From: CADEDH01 sp050330635
GTDB taxonomy: Bacteria; Actinomycetota; Acidimicrobiia; Acidimicrobiales; SZUA-35
Assembly (NCBI GenBank): GCA_050330635.1
Contig: JBHJNQ010000022.1
Span: 8,919 to 72,918, forward strand
DNA length: 64,000 nucleotides
Direction of reading: 5' to 3'
Below are positions 43,929 through 52,072 of the stretch, piece after piece. Position numbers and translations under genes: made by a program. Every line of letters begins with the position of its first letter. Positions within the stretch are counted from its first letter, which is position 1. The notes below the pieces were generated by a model. That model saw only the letters and a list, made by a program, of their open reading frames with translations, was not told the DNA's origin and did not search any database.

Positions 43929-46176
43929 CGGGCGCCGAGACCGTGGCGGCCAGGGCGGCCGTGGCCTCCTCGTCGCCGTCGCCATCATCGCCATCGCCGT
44001 TGGTACCGTCGCCATCATCGTTGTCGCCGTTGCCGCCATCACCGTTGGTGCCGTCGGTTTCATCGCCGGCCCCGTCATCCCCGTCGGTGATGGCGGGGAC
44101 CTCGTCGTCGCCGGCGCCGGGGGGGCCGTCGTCGATGCCGCGGCCCGCCACTGCGTCGAGGAAGTCCCGTGCGATCGGCGCCGCAGTGGCGCCCCCGAAC
44201 TCGCCCCCCTCGACGAACACGGCGAAGGCCAGGTCACCCTGGAAGCCGACGAACCAGGCGTGGGAGCGGGGCGGGACCTCGTTGCCGAACTCGGCCGTTC
44301 CCGTCTTGCCCGACACCGGCCCCCCCTGGGCCCCGGCCACGGCGCGGCCGGTCCCCTCGGTCACCACGGCCCGCATGAGCTCCCGTAGGTCCCCGGCCGG
44401 GCCGGGGGCGAGGTCGAGCACCGCCTGGGCCGGGGGTGCGGGCGACGTGATGAGACGGGGCGACCGGTAGGTGCCGCCGGCGGCGGTGGCGGCCATGACC
44501 GCAGCATTGAACGGGCTGAACAGCACCCGTCCCTGTCCGAACGACGAGGCGGCGAGGTCGACCCGGCCATCGGCCACGGGCACGTCGCCGGTGAAGACGG
44601 GAACGCCGAGCTGGTAGTCGTCGCCCACACCGAACTCGGCGGCGACGGCGGCGAGCGTGTCGTCGGCGAAGCCGAGGGTGGCCCCCACGAAGGCGGTGTT
44701 GCAGGAGTGGGCGAAGGCGGAACGGAACGGGATCGTGCCGAACACCTCGTCCTCGGCGTTGCCGAACTCACGACCCTCCACCCGCACCCTCGCCGGGCAC
44801 TCGACGGCGTCGGTCTGCCGCAGTCCCTGTTGCAGGAGGGCGTAGCTCGTGATCACCTTGAAGATCGAGCCGGGCTCGTACCGACCGGTCATGGCGAAGT
44901 TCACCGTCGATCCGGTGGGTCCGTTGGCCAGCGCCACCACCTCGCCAGTCGAGACCTCGATGACCACCATGCCACTCGTCAGCTCGGTCCGGCGTAGGGC
45001 GTCCTCCGCCGCCCGCTGCATCGTGGGATCGAGGGTGGTGATGACCGTCTGCGCCTCGACCGCGGGGAAGGTCGCCAGCACATCGACCTCGGGCCCGGTC
45101 CGCAGCGGCGACGTGGTGATGAGTCCGGTCGCCGTCGTGGTGGAGCTGGGATCGGGAGCGGCTCTCGCCACGGTGATCTCGAAGCCCGGCCGCCCCGTGA
45201 GCTCGGCATTGAAGGCGTACTGCAGCCCCGAGAGTCCGGCGATGTCGCCGGCTCCGAACAGCCCGGGGAACGCCTCGACGACCTCGGCCGTGGCCTCACC
45301 CGACCGGCCGAGGAGGGCTCGGGCGAAATCGTCGTCGATGGCCTGAGGCCGGCTCGTCTCCCGGAACACGGTGCCCGGCAGGGGGAAGATCTCGTCCCTG
45401 ATGGCGTCGTAGTCGGCCCTGGTCAGGGTGACGACATCGACGAAGGCGTCCGGATCGGCAGCCTCCACCCGGCCGGACAGCTCGGCCGGATCGATCCCCA
45501 CCAGCTCAGCCAGGCGCTGGGTCAGGGCGGGTAGATCCTGCACCCGGCTCGGCCTGATGCCCACGTCGACGAGCGCCACCTCCCCCACCAGCACCGTGCC
45601 GTCGCGGGCCAGGATCGAGCCGCGGGCGACGTCGATCCGCTCGGCTCCCAGCTCGTCGTCGGGGCGGAGGCTGGCTTCGACGATCGAGGGCGACCAGCTC
45701 ACCCGCCACGTGTCGTCGAGCTCGCCGCGAACTAGCTCGACGACGCCGCTGCTGTTCCACGTCAACTCACCGGGAAAGGTCCAGGCCAGCTGGAGGGGGG
45801 CGGAGGCGGTCGTGGGGCCGGTGGCGGTCACCGATCCGGCCTCAACGGACACGCCCGTCGAGCCGAGGGGGCCGACGAGCTCCTGGTAGGCGGCACCGAC
45901 GCCGCCGACCACCGGTGGCGCCACGTCGAGGCCGTCGAGCGAGCCCGCCTCGAGCGCGACGGCCAACGACGCCACCGCCTCCTCGGCCCCGGCGAGCGCG
46001 GCGCCGTCGTCGCCTCCATCCGAACCGACGGGGTCGCCATCGTCGCCGCCGAGCAGACGGGGCCCGACGACGACGGCCAGGGCCCCCAGCGCCCCGACGA
46101 GCACGACGAGTCCGGCGGCGATGTAGACACCCGTCCGCTGCCACCCGGCTCGACCCTGGTATTGCGTTCCGCTCAT
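43897..46176 (-). CDS. Penicillin-binding protein (MecA_N-type, class B transpeptidase)
   Basis: This 759-residue protein has a membrane anchor at residues about 15-38, an N-terminal NTF2-like MecA_N domain, a dimerisation domain, and a transpeptidase domain with the three penicillin-binding motifs: Ser437-x-x-Lys440 (EPGSIFK), Ser491-x-Asn493 (HSCN) and Lys624-Thr-Gly (SGKTG). It cross-links peptidoglycan outside the membrane and is the target of beta-lactams; no transglycosylase domain is present. The C-terminus from about 682 to 736 is an Asp/Gly/Asn-rich tail, unusual for this family. The ATG at 46176 is preceded by ACGAGGG. The gene overlaps a convergent gene remnant. Confidence 0.9.
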   Translation of the reverse strand: MSGTQYQGRAGWQRTGVYIAAGLVVLVGALGALAVVVGPRLLGGDDGDPVGSDGGDDGAALAGAEEAVASLAVALEAGSLDGLDVAPPVVGGVGAAYQELVGPLGSTGVSVEAGSVTATGPTTASAPLQLAWTFPGELTWNSSGVVELVRGELDDTWRVSWSPSIVEASLRPDDELGAERIDVARGSILARDGTVLVGEVALVDVGIRPSRVQDLPALTQRLAELVGIDPAELSGRVEAADPDAFVDVVTLTRADYDAIRDEIFPLPGTVFRETSRPQAIDDDFARALLGRSGEATAEVVEAFPGLFGAGDIAGLSGLQYAFNAELTGRPGFEITVARAAPDPSSTTTATGLITTSPLRTGPEVDVLATFPAVEAQTVITTLDPTMQRAAEDALRRTELTSGMVVIEVSTGEVVALANGPTGSTVNFAMTGRYEPGSIFKVITSYALLQQGLRQTDAVECPARVRVEGREFGNAEDEVFGTIPFRSAFAHSCNTAFVGATLGFADDTLAAVAAEFGVGDDYQLGVPVFTGDVPVADGRVDLAASSFGQGRVLFSPFNAAVMAATAAGGTYRSPRLITSPAPPAQAVLDLAPGPAGDLRELMRAVVTEGTGRAVAGAQGGPVSGKTGTAEFGNEVPPRSHAWFVGFQGDLAFAVFVEGGEFGGATAAPIARDFLDAVAGRGIDDGPPGAGDDEVPAITDGDDGAGDETDGTNGDGGNGDNDDGDGTNGDGDDGDGDEEATAALAATVSAPVSLSTGSGHR

Positions 46177-46287
46177 CCCTCGTGCCCTCCGACGCAGGAT
46201 GCTAACCAATTCCCTTACGGTTCTCGGGACGCCCGGGCAACGGCTGCGGCGGGGGCCGCCCCGGACCGTCCCGACCGAGCGCTCCGC

Positions 46288-47436
46288 TCAGCGATCGTTC
46301 CACTCGGCGAGCATCTCGGCCCGCCGGTCGGACGGGAGCATCACGTAGCCGAATCGACCGAAGGAGCCCGTGACGGCCCGTTCGTAGCCGGCATCGAGCA
46401 GGAAGCCGACGACGGCGGCCACCGCCGGATCGAGCTCGCCGTCGATGGGCAGGGCCACGCTGAGCAGAACCGGGCGCGACGCCGGGTAGCTCCCATCGAC
46501 GATGGTGGCGGTCGAGGGGGCGACGCATGGCTCCGAGGGGAGACGTGACAGGGCGAGGAAGCGCACCGATGTCCCGGCGGCGAGCACCTGCGAGTGGTCG
46601 ACCCAGCCCACCGCTCCCTCGGCGGACGCCACGGTGGCCGCCATGTTCTCCGGATCGTGGACGACCGTCAGATCGGCCCGGATCGAGGCCCCGGGCACCA
46701 GGTCGGCCAGCCGCTCCATGACCACCGCCTGGAACCGATGATGGAGCGGGTCGGCGGGCGACGGACCCGTCACCACCAAGGGTCCGGCGGGGTAGGAGGC
46801 GATCGACGATCCCAGGTCGACGGCCAAGGCCCCGGCATCGGCCCAGTCGTCGAATCCGGCGGAACGATCGCCGAAGAGGGCGTAAAGGTCGACGAAACTG
46901 AGACAGTCGAGGGGTTCGGTCGACCGGTTGGCCACGACGACGACGCTCTCGAAGGCGAGAGACACCGTGAACAGGTCGACGCCCTGGTCCCGGCAGCTGG
47001 CCTGCTCGTCCACCGTCGGTACCCGGGTCGAGGTGACGAGGTCGCTGAGCCCACCACAGGCCAGCAGGAACCCGTGGTCGTCGCCCGTCGGGTCGACGAC
47101 GACCCGGAGTTGGTCGCAGCGCTCCAGGTACAGCTCGGCCGCCCGTCGCATCAGCGGTACCACGGTCGGGCCGCCGCTGGCCGTCAGGGTCCCGGGCCCG
47201 CACCCGGGGGGCGGGAGTCCCTCGATGTCGACGGTCGGGGCCGAGCTGGACGTCCCGATGACGACGTCGGGGGCCAGGGCCCCTGCGCTGGCCCCCGGCC
47301 CGCCGCTGGCGGCTGGAGCGGCGGGATCGCCGACCGTCGTCGTCGGCCCGCTGTCATCACCGGCCGGGGTGGCGCACGAGGCGACCAGCAGCGCGCCGGC
47401 GAGCAGCGTGACTCGATGGAGGCGTGTCGACAACAA
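46288..47436 (-). CDS. PstS-like substrate-binding lipoprotein
   Basis: This 382-residue protein starts with a signal sequence and lipobox (LLAGALLVASC) and would be a lipoprotein on the outer face of the membrane. Its body resembles PstS-like periplasmic-binding proteins of the phosphate or oxyanion type, with SGGPTVVPLMRRAAELY near the N-terminus, GLSDLVTSTR, and LSFVDLYALFGDRSA. The ligand is not certain and no Pst permease gene is adjacent. TTG at 47436 is the preferred start because the signal sequence begins there and an AGAGGAA sequence precedes it. The following gene on this strand is the penicillin-binding protein gene. Confidence 0.75.
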   Translation of the reverse strand: MLSTRLHRVTLLAGALLVASCATPAGDDSGPTTTVGDPAAPAASGGPGASAGALAPDVVIGTSSSAPTVDIEGLPPPGCGPGTLTASGGPTVVPLMRRAAELYLERCDQLRVVVDPTGDDHGFLLACGGLSDLVTSTRVPTVDEQASCRDQGVDLFTVSLAFESVVVVANRSTEPLDCLSFVDLYALFGDRSAGFDDWADAGALAVDLGSSIASYPAGPLVVTGPSPADPLHHRFQAVVMERLADLVPGASIRADLTVVHDPENMAATVASAEGAVGWVDHSQVLAAGTSVRFLALSRLPSEPCVAPSTATIVDGSYPASRPVLLSVALPIDGELDPAVAAVVGFLLDAGYERAVTGSFGRFGYVMLPSDRRAEMLAEWNDR

Positions 47437-47570
47437 GGCGGCGGGAGTTCCTCTGTGTCGTGTGGACGGAGTGTCGTGTAGACGAAGGTTAGAGCAGGCG
47501 GTCGCCGCTGCAACTGATCTCGAGTACCCCGGCGGCTGGCCCGGTGTCCCACGGTCGCCGCCGCCCCCGC

Positions 47571-47882
47571 TCAGTGGCCGGCGTCGTGGCCGGCGTCCTC
47601 CCACGCCAGCATGCCCCCCGTGAGGTTGGTCACGTCACCGAAGCCGGCGTCGACGAGATACTCGGCCGCGTTCGCGCTCCGGCCTCCGCTCCGGCAGAAC
47701 AGGACGACCGGGCGGGCCGGATCGAGCTCGCCGACCCGGGCGGGGAGCTCACCGACCGGGATGTTGACCGACTGGGGCAGCGTGCCGGCGGCGACCTCGG
47801 CCTGTTCGCGGACGTCGACGAGCTGGGCGTCGGCGGCGATGCTCGATCGGTAATCGACGATGGAAACGTTCTGGAAGGTCAT
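47571..47882 (-). CDS. Single-domain rhodanese
   Basis: This 103-residue protein shows a rhodanese fold with DAQLVDVREQAEV at the start, the active-site cysteine loop LFCRSGGRS, and LTGGMLAWEDAGH at the end. Rhodaneses transfer a sulfane sulfur to thiol acceptors. The ATG at 47882 begins the domain. The gene is divergent from the SDR gene at 48056; the substrate is unknown. Confidence 0.9.
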   Translation of the reverse strand: MTFQNVSIVDYRSSIAADAQLVDVREQAEVAAGTLPQSVNIPVGELPARVGELDPARPVVLFCRSGGRSANAAEYLVDAGFGDVTNLTGGMLAWEDAGHDAGH

Positions 47883-48055
47883 TGCCGGTTCGGGCTCCTG
47901 GATCGAGGATTGTTCCGGACAATGGTACCAATGGCCTCCCCCTCCCCCGTCTCGCCGCCATGGTGCAACTATCGCCGTCTCGACTCCTGTGCTACCACGG
48001 TCACGCCGCGCCGGGGGACCCGGGCGGTTCCCCACGAACCGATGCAGGAGCACAC

Positions 48056-48817
48056 ATGGGAGATCGAGTAGCACTGGTGACCGGCGGCGGACGAGGGATC
48101 GGGCGCAGCATCGCCCTCGGGTTGGCCGGCGACGGCATCGAGGTCGCCATCACCTACAAGCGCGACGCCGAGTCGGCGGCCGAGACCGTGGCCGAGATCG
48201 AGGCGATGGGCCGGGCCGCCCTCGCCATCCAGGCCGACGTCTCGGTGCCCGACGACAACACGCGCACGGTGGCCGAGGTGATCGGCCGGTTCGGTGGCCT
48301 GCAGATCGTGGTCAACAACGGCGGGATCGCCAGCCGGGGCAGGGCGGTCGTCGACACCGAGCCCGAGGAGTTGCTGCGGGTCGTGTCGACCCACGCCCTC
48401 GGGCCCCACCACCTGCTGTCACAGGCCGTGCCCCACCTGAGGGCCAACGACCGGGCCGACATCGTCGTCATCTCGTCGGTGGCGACGCTGAGCCACGGCG
48501 CCAACGGCGGCCCCTACAACATGGGCAAGGCCGCACTCGAGTCGCTGGCCTTCACGCTGGCCAAGGAGGAGCGGGCCAACGGGATCCGCGTCAACATCGT
48601 GGCTCCCGGCCTCGTCGAGACGGAGATGGGCAAGCGCCTGGTCAAGGGGGCGGCCGGCATCGACGACATCACGTCGCTCAACGACCGGATGCCGTTCGGG
48701 CGGGTGTGCCAGCCGTCCGACATCGCCGACGCCGTACGGTTCTTCGTCTCCGACGCTGGGGCCTACGTGACCGGCGAGAAGCTGAACGTGTGGGGCGGCG
48801 GCCAGGACTGGAGGTGA
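48056..48817 (+). CDS. Short-chain dehydrogenase/reductase
   Basis: This 253-residue Rossmann enzyme has the nucleotide motif TGGGRGIG, the substrate-loop NNGG, the catalytic SSVATLSHGANGGPYNMGK (Ser, Tyr and Lys), and the family ending AYVTGEKLNVWGGG, in which the usual V-D-G-G is V-W-G-G. Specificity is unknown. The ATG at 48056 follows GCAGGAG. It is divergent from the rhodanese gene and followed by a strong terminator. Confidence 0.92.
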   Translation: MGDRVALVTGGGRGIGRSIALGLAGDGIEVAITYKRDAESAAETVAEIEAMGRAALAIQADVSVPDDNTRTVAEVIGRFGGLQIVVNNGGIASRGRAVVDTEPEELLRVVSTHALGPHHLLSQAVPHLRANDRADIVVISSVATLSHGANGGPYNMGKAALESLAFTLAKEERANGIRVNIVAPGLVETEMGKRLVKGAAGIDDITSLNDRMPFGRVCQPSDIADAVRFFVSDAGAYVTGEKLNVWGGGQDWR

Positions 48818-48826
48818 CGCACATCT

Positions 48827-48856
48827 GGCCCCGGGCCCGTCACCGGGCCCGGGGCC
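48827..48856 (+). terminator. Strong stem-loop after the SDR gene
   Basis: A perfect 13-base stem (GGCCCCGGGCCCG) with a 4-base loop starts 9 bases after the SDR stop. The reverse-strand GlnB gene ends 77 bases beyond it, so the hairpin may terminate transcription from both sides. Confidence 0.6.
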
Positions 48857-48933
48857 GCAGAAGCCAGCGTCTGCCGCGCCAACGGCCGGCGCCGGACCCG
48901 CCATGGGTCGGGCCGGCCGTGGGCGTTTTGCGT

Positions 48934-49272
48934 CTAGATGGCGTCCACGCCCATTTCGCCGGTCCTGATGCGGATCAGGGCGTCGACCGACACGACCCAG
49001 ATCTTGCCGTCACCGATCTTGCCGGTCTGGGCGGCGCCGGAGATGGCCTCGACCACCTTCATCGCTTCGGCGTTGTCGACGATGACCTCGACCTTGATCT
49101 TGGGGATGAAGTCCACCTGGTACTCGGCGCCACGGTAGGTCTCGGTGTGACCGCCCTGGCGACCGAAGCCCTTGACCTCGGTCACCGTCATACCCTGGAC
49201 CCCGAGGCCCTGGAGCGCCGTCTTCACCCCGTCCAGGACGTGGGGTTTGACCACTGCTGTGATGAGTTGCAT
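48934..49272 (-). CDS. glnB: Nitrogen-regulatory PII protein
   Basis: This 112-residue PII protein contains the T-loop with Tyr46 and Tyr51 (GHTETYRGAEYQVDF) and the ATP/2-oxoglutarate site segments AISGAAQTGKIGDGKIWV. PII senses 2-oxoglutarate and ATP/ADP and controls ammonium uptake and glutamine synthetase; Tyr51 is the residue uridylylated or adenylylated in relatives. It follows the ammonium-transporter gene by 19 bases on the same strand, the usual amt-glnK arrangement, so it probably blocks that transporter when nitrogen is plentiful. Confidence 0.95.
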   Translation of the reverse strand: MQLITAVVKPHVLDGVKTALQGLGVQGMTVTEVKGFGRQGGHTETYRGAEYQVDFIPKIKVEVIVDNAEAMKVVEAISGAAQTGKIGDGKIWVVSVDALIRIRTGEMGVDAI

Positions 49273-49291
49273 GTCGCTTCCTCTCTGCTAC

Positions 49292-50668
49292 TTAGAGCCG
49301 GACGAGTTCGGCGGGCATGTCAGGCCCGTAACCGGGGCTGCCGTGCTCTTCGCTGTCGAGGCCGGCGATCTCTTCGGCTTCGGAGACCCGCAAACCAATC
49401 GTATGCTTGATAGCCAGGAACAGGGCTCCCGAGGTGGCCAGCACGAAGATGGCGTGGGTCAGGATGAACGTCACCTGGGTGACCAGCTGATCGACCCCTC
49501 CCCCATAGAACAGTCCGGCACCCTCCCGTCCGAGGAAGGCGTCGTCGAGATCGGCGAAGAGGGCGATGGAGAACGTGCCCCACGTGCCGCACACGCCGTG
49601 GACGGAGATGGCACCGACCGGGTCGTCGATCCCGACCCGGTCGAACATCCGCACCGAGAACACCACCAGCAGGCCACCGATGGCGCCAATCAGCAGGGCG
49701 GTCCAGCTGTAGACGGCACCGACCGGTGCCGTGACGGAGACCAGCCCGGCCAACAGGCCGTTGGCCGCCATCGACACGTCGGGCTTGCCGTCGAGGAACC
49801 AGGAGAGGCCCATGGCCACGACGGCGCCGCCGCAGGCCGCCAGCAGGGTCTTGACCGCGATCTGCATCACGAACTCGTCGGCCGCCAGCTCAGACCCGGC
49901 GTTGAATCCGAACCAGCCCACGAACAGGATCATGGCACCGATGACGACGAACGGGATGCTGTGGCCGGGGATGGCCTGCAGCCTCTTGTCGGCGCCGTAT
50001 TTGCCGATGCGGGGACCCAGGATGAGGGCGCCCATGAGGGCGGCCCAACCGCCGGTGGCGTGAACGATGGTGGAGCCGGCGAAGTCAGAGAACGGGAACT
50101 CCCGCTGCGCCAACCAGCCACCGCCCCAGGTCCACCGCAGGATGACCGGGTAGATCAGCGCCGTGATCACGAAGGAGTAGACGAAGTAGGACTTGAACTT
50201 CGTCCGCTCGGCCATCGCTCCCGAGACGATCGTGGCCGCCGTGGCGGCGAACGCAGCCTGGAAGAAGAAGGTGGTGGCGACCGACAAGCCGCCGTCCGGC
50301 CCTATCGGGTCGTCGAGGCCGTCGAGGAAGAAGCCGCCCCACCCGAACCATCCACCGAGTGCCTCACCGCCGGTGAAGGCGATGCCGAAACCGATCAGAG
50401 CGAAGGCGAGAACCCCGGCCGACATGTCCATGAGGTTCTTCATCATGATGTTCGCCACGTTCTTGGCCCTGGTGAGTCCGGCCTCGACGAGGGCGAATCC
50501 GGCCTGCATGAAGAACACGAGCACACCGGCGATGAACACCCAGAGGTTGTCGAGTATCACTTGGGATGCCACCCCCTCCGGTATGTCGGTCTGTGCGCCG
50601 GCCGGACCCACCAACAGCAGCGAAACCGACCCCGCGAGGAGGCCCGCTATGCCTAGCTTGAGTTTCAT
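49292..50668 (-). CDS. amt: Ammonium transporter (Amt)
   Basis: This 458-residue protein has a cleavable signal-like N-terminus and about 11 membrane segments. The twin-histidine motif appears as IVHATGGWAALMGA and VHGVCGTWG. Amt channels carry NH3/NH4+ inward at low external ammonium. The ATG at 50668 follows AGGAG. It lies between the winged-helix regulator gene upstream and glnB downstream, all on the same strand, with likely operator sequences in the 200-base leader. Confidence 0.96.
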   Translation of the reverse strand: MKLKLGIAGLLAGSVSLLLVGPAGAQTDIPEGVASQVILDNLWVFIAGVLVFFMQAGFALVEAGLTRAKNVANIMMKNLMDMSAGVLAFALIGFGIAFTGGEALGGWFGWGGFFLDGLDDPIGPDGGLSVATTFFFQAAFAATAATIVSGAMAERTKFKSYFVYSFVITALIYPVILRWTWGGGWLAQREFPFSDFAGSTIVHATGGWAALMGALILGPRIGKYGADKRLQAIPGHSIPFVVIGAMILFVGWFGFNAGSELAADEFVMQIAVKTLLAACGGAVVAMGLSWFLDGKPDVSMAANGLLAGLVSVTAPVGAVYSWTALLIGAIGGLLVVFSVRMFDRVGIDDPVGAISVHGVCGTWGTFSIALFADLDDAFLGREGAGLFYGGGVDQLVTQVTFILTHAIFVLATSGALFLAIKHTIGLRVSEAEEIAGLDSEEHGSPGYGPDMPAELVRL

Positions 50669-50713
50669 CTCTTCTGCTCCTTGTCGCTTCGGCGCCGATG
50701 CTATGATCCGCTC

Positions 50714-50740
50714 GTTTCGCCATGGTTTTGGCACTGTTAC
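50714..50740 (-). promoter_or_regulatory. GlnR-box-like operator upstream of amt
   Basis: On the reverse strand this reads GTAAC-N6-AAAAC-N6-GAAAC, i.e. three half-sites with 11-base spacing. GlnR boxes of actinobacteria are gTnAC-n6-GaAAC repeats, so the match is good. It lies 46-72 bases upstream of the amt start, where it could activate transcription under nitrogen limitation. Confidence 0.55.
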
Positions 50741-50746
50741 GCAAAT

Positions 50747-50772
50747 CAGACTCATCTCTTTCGTGAATCTGA
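50747..50772. repeat. Interrupted palindrome upstream of the amt operator
   Basis: TCAGACTCA is matched, with one mismatch, by TGAATCTGA after a 8-base spacer. It lies a few bases upstream of the GlnR-like box and may be a second regulator site. Confidence 0.35.
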
Positions 50773-50868
50773 CATCGGACCGGACAGCGGTCGTTCACTG
50801 ACCGGTCTGGGGGCGGGGACCCCGACGAGGCCGCCGCAGCGGTCCTCCCTGTTGGCGGCGCCGGGACC

Positions 50869-51339
50869 TCATCGCCCCAGGACGTAGCCGCGCTTGCGCA
50901 CCGTCCTGATGGTCAACCCGAGCGGCTCCAGTCGCCGCCGGAGCCGGAGGACGTGCACGTCCAGTACGTTCCGCTTCGGTTCTTCATCCGGCCAACCCTG
51001 GCGGAGCAACGCCTCCCGGCTCACGACCTTGCCGAACCGGGCCAGCAGGGTCTGCGTCAGTCGGGCCTCGATGGGCGGTAGGGCCGTCCAGTTGTGTCTG
51101 TGGTGGAGCACACCGTCGTCGTCGAGGACGGGCTCGACGTCGAGCCGGCGGGTGAGCGTCTCGACCCTGACCTGGAGGTCGCGTTCGTCGGCGGGAAGGC
51201 GGATCCAGTCCTCCAGGGGATCGACGGTGATCGGCGCCGGCTCACCCTCGCCAACGAGGAGGATCCTCGGCTGCGCGCCCTCGCTCAGCTCCCGACGGCG
51301 GTCCGCCTCCGCCGGCCAGTAGACGAGTTCGACCTGCAT
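50869..51339 (-). CDS. Short OmpR/GlnR-like winged-helix regulator
   Basis: This 156-residue protein has a C-terminal OmpR-type winged helix (SREALLRQGWPDEEPKRNVLDVHVLRLRRRL and TVRKRGYVLGR). Its first 65 residues resemble only the second half of a receiver domain (PRILLVGEGE, DWIRLPADERDLQVRVETL) and lack the phosphorylatable aspartate. GlnR, the nitrogen regulator of actinobacteria, also has a receiver that is not phosphorylated, so this may be a shortened GlnR-type regulator. It is the first gene before amt and glnB. The ATG at 51339 is used; longer frames upstream are low-complexity. Function is inferred from domain and place. Confidence 0.75.
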   Translation of the reverse strand: MQVELVYWPAEADRRRELSEGAQPRILLVGEGEPAPITVDPLEDWIRLPADERDLQVRVETLTRRLDVEPVLDDDGVLHHRHNWTALPPIEARLTQTLLARFGKVVSREALLRQGWPDEEPKRNVLDVHVLRLRRRLEPLGLTIRTVRKRGYVLGR

Positions 51340-51362
51340 GGCGGGAAACCTACGAAGGCGGT

Positions 51363-51378
51363 GTTTCGCCTTTGTTTC
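51363..51378 (-). promoter_or_regulatory. GAAAC-N6-GAAAC repeat before the regulator gene
   Basis: Two GAAAC half-sites with 11-base spacing lie 24-39 bases upstream of the winged-helix gene. The 16-base block GTTTCGCC-N3-GTTTC also matches the site before amt at 13 of 16 positions. This suggests that the regulator binds both, including its own promoter. Confidence 0.5.
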
Positions 51379-51495
51379 GTGATGATAAACAATGGGCATT
51401 AAGCCCCGGGCGGGCAACCCGACCAGCGGGTAGCGTCCGAGTGGTCGGACCCAAAACCAGGTTTCGACCGGTACGGAGACCATGGAGGTGATGTA

Positions 51496-51909
51496 GTGGC
51501 CGATCTGCAGGACTCGTGGCGCGACATGCGGGGCAAGGCCGAAGCGCTCGGACTCAAGCTCAAGCTCCACCTGGAGCAGGAGCACCACGAGGACGACGTC
51601 GAGGGAGAGGGGAAGCGGGCCGACGCCAGGGCCGCCATCGAGGATCTGGCGAGCCGGCTCCAGGATGCGTTCGACTCCGTGGAGGCGGCGGCCAAGGACC
51701 CGGCCGTCCGCGCCGATGTGAAGGACATGGGTCTCCTGCTCAAGGATGCCCTGACCGAGACCTTCACCTCGGTGAGCTCCGATGTCGGGGAGGCCATGAA
51801 GAAGGCGAGCCGCAAGGCGACCGGCAAGGCGACCGGCAAGGCGGCCGACGACCCGGTGGACGACACGGTGGACGACACGGTGGCCGACGATCCGACCCCG
51901 GAGGACTGA
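51496..51909 (+). CDS. Small helical hypothetical protein with short repeats
   Basis: This 137-residue protein has no family I can name. It is highly charged, with heptad-like helices (LKLKLHLEQEHHEDD and IEDLASRLQDAFDSVEAAA) and a C-terminus with tandem KATGKATGKA and DDTVDDTVADD repeats. It has no membrane segment. The GTG at 51496 follows GGAGGTG by about 7 bases. It is divergent from the winged-helix regulator gene and is followed by a strong hairpin shared with the convergent Rpf-like gene. Confidence 0.65.
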   Translation: MADLQDSWRDMRGKAEALGLKLKLHLEQEHHEDDVEGEGKRADARAAIEDLASRLQDAFDSVEAAAKDPAVRADVKDMGLLLKDALTETFTSVSSDVGEAMKKASRKATGKATGKAADDPVDDTVDDTVADDPTPED

Positions 51910-51980
51910 GCGAGTGACGGGCCCGGGGCCGCCGGGCGGGCGGCAAGCTCGGCCGCCTTCGACTGCGACGGACGAGGCGG

Positions 51981-52013
51981 GGGCCGGACCGGATTCGTGA
52001 TCCGGTCCGGCCC
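51981..52013. terminator. Perfect 14-base stem-loop between convergent genes
   Basis: GGGCCGGACCGGAT pairs fully with its complement across the loop TCGTG. It lies between the stops of the helical protein (51909) and the Rpf-like gene (52073) and can serve both. Confidence 0.65.
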
Positions 52014-52072
52014 GCTGCCGTTCCGCCTGTCGGCTCGGTTTCGTCGGAGTGCGCCGTCGGGCGTACCGGGAA

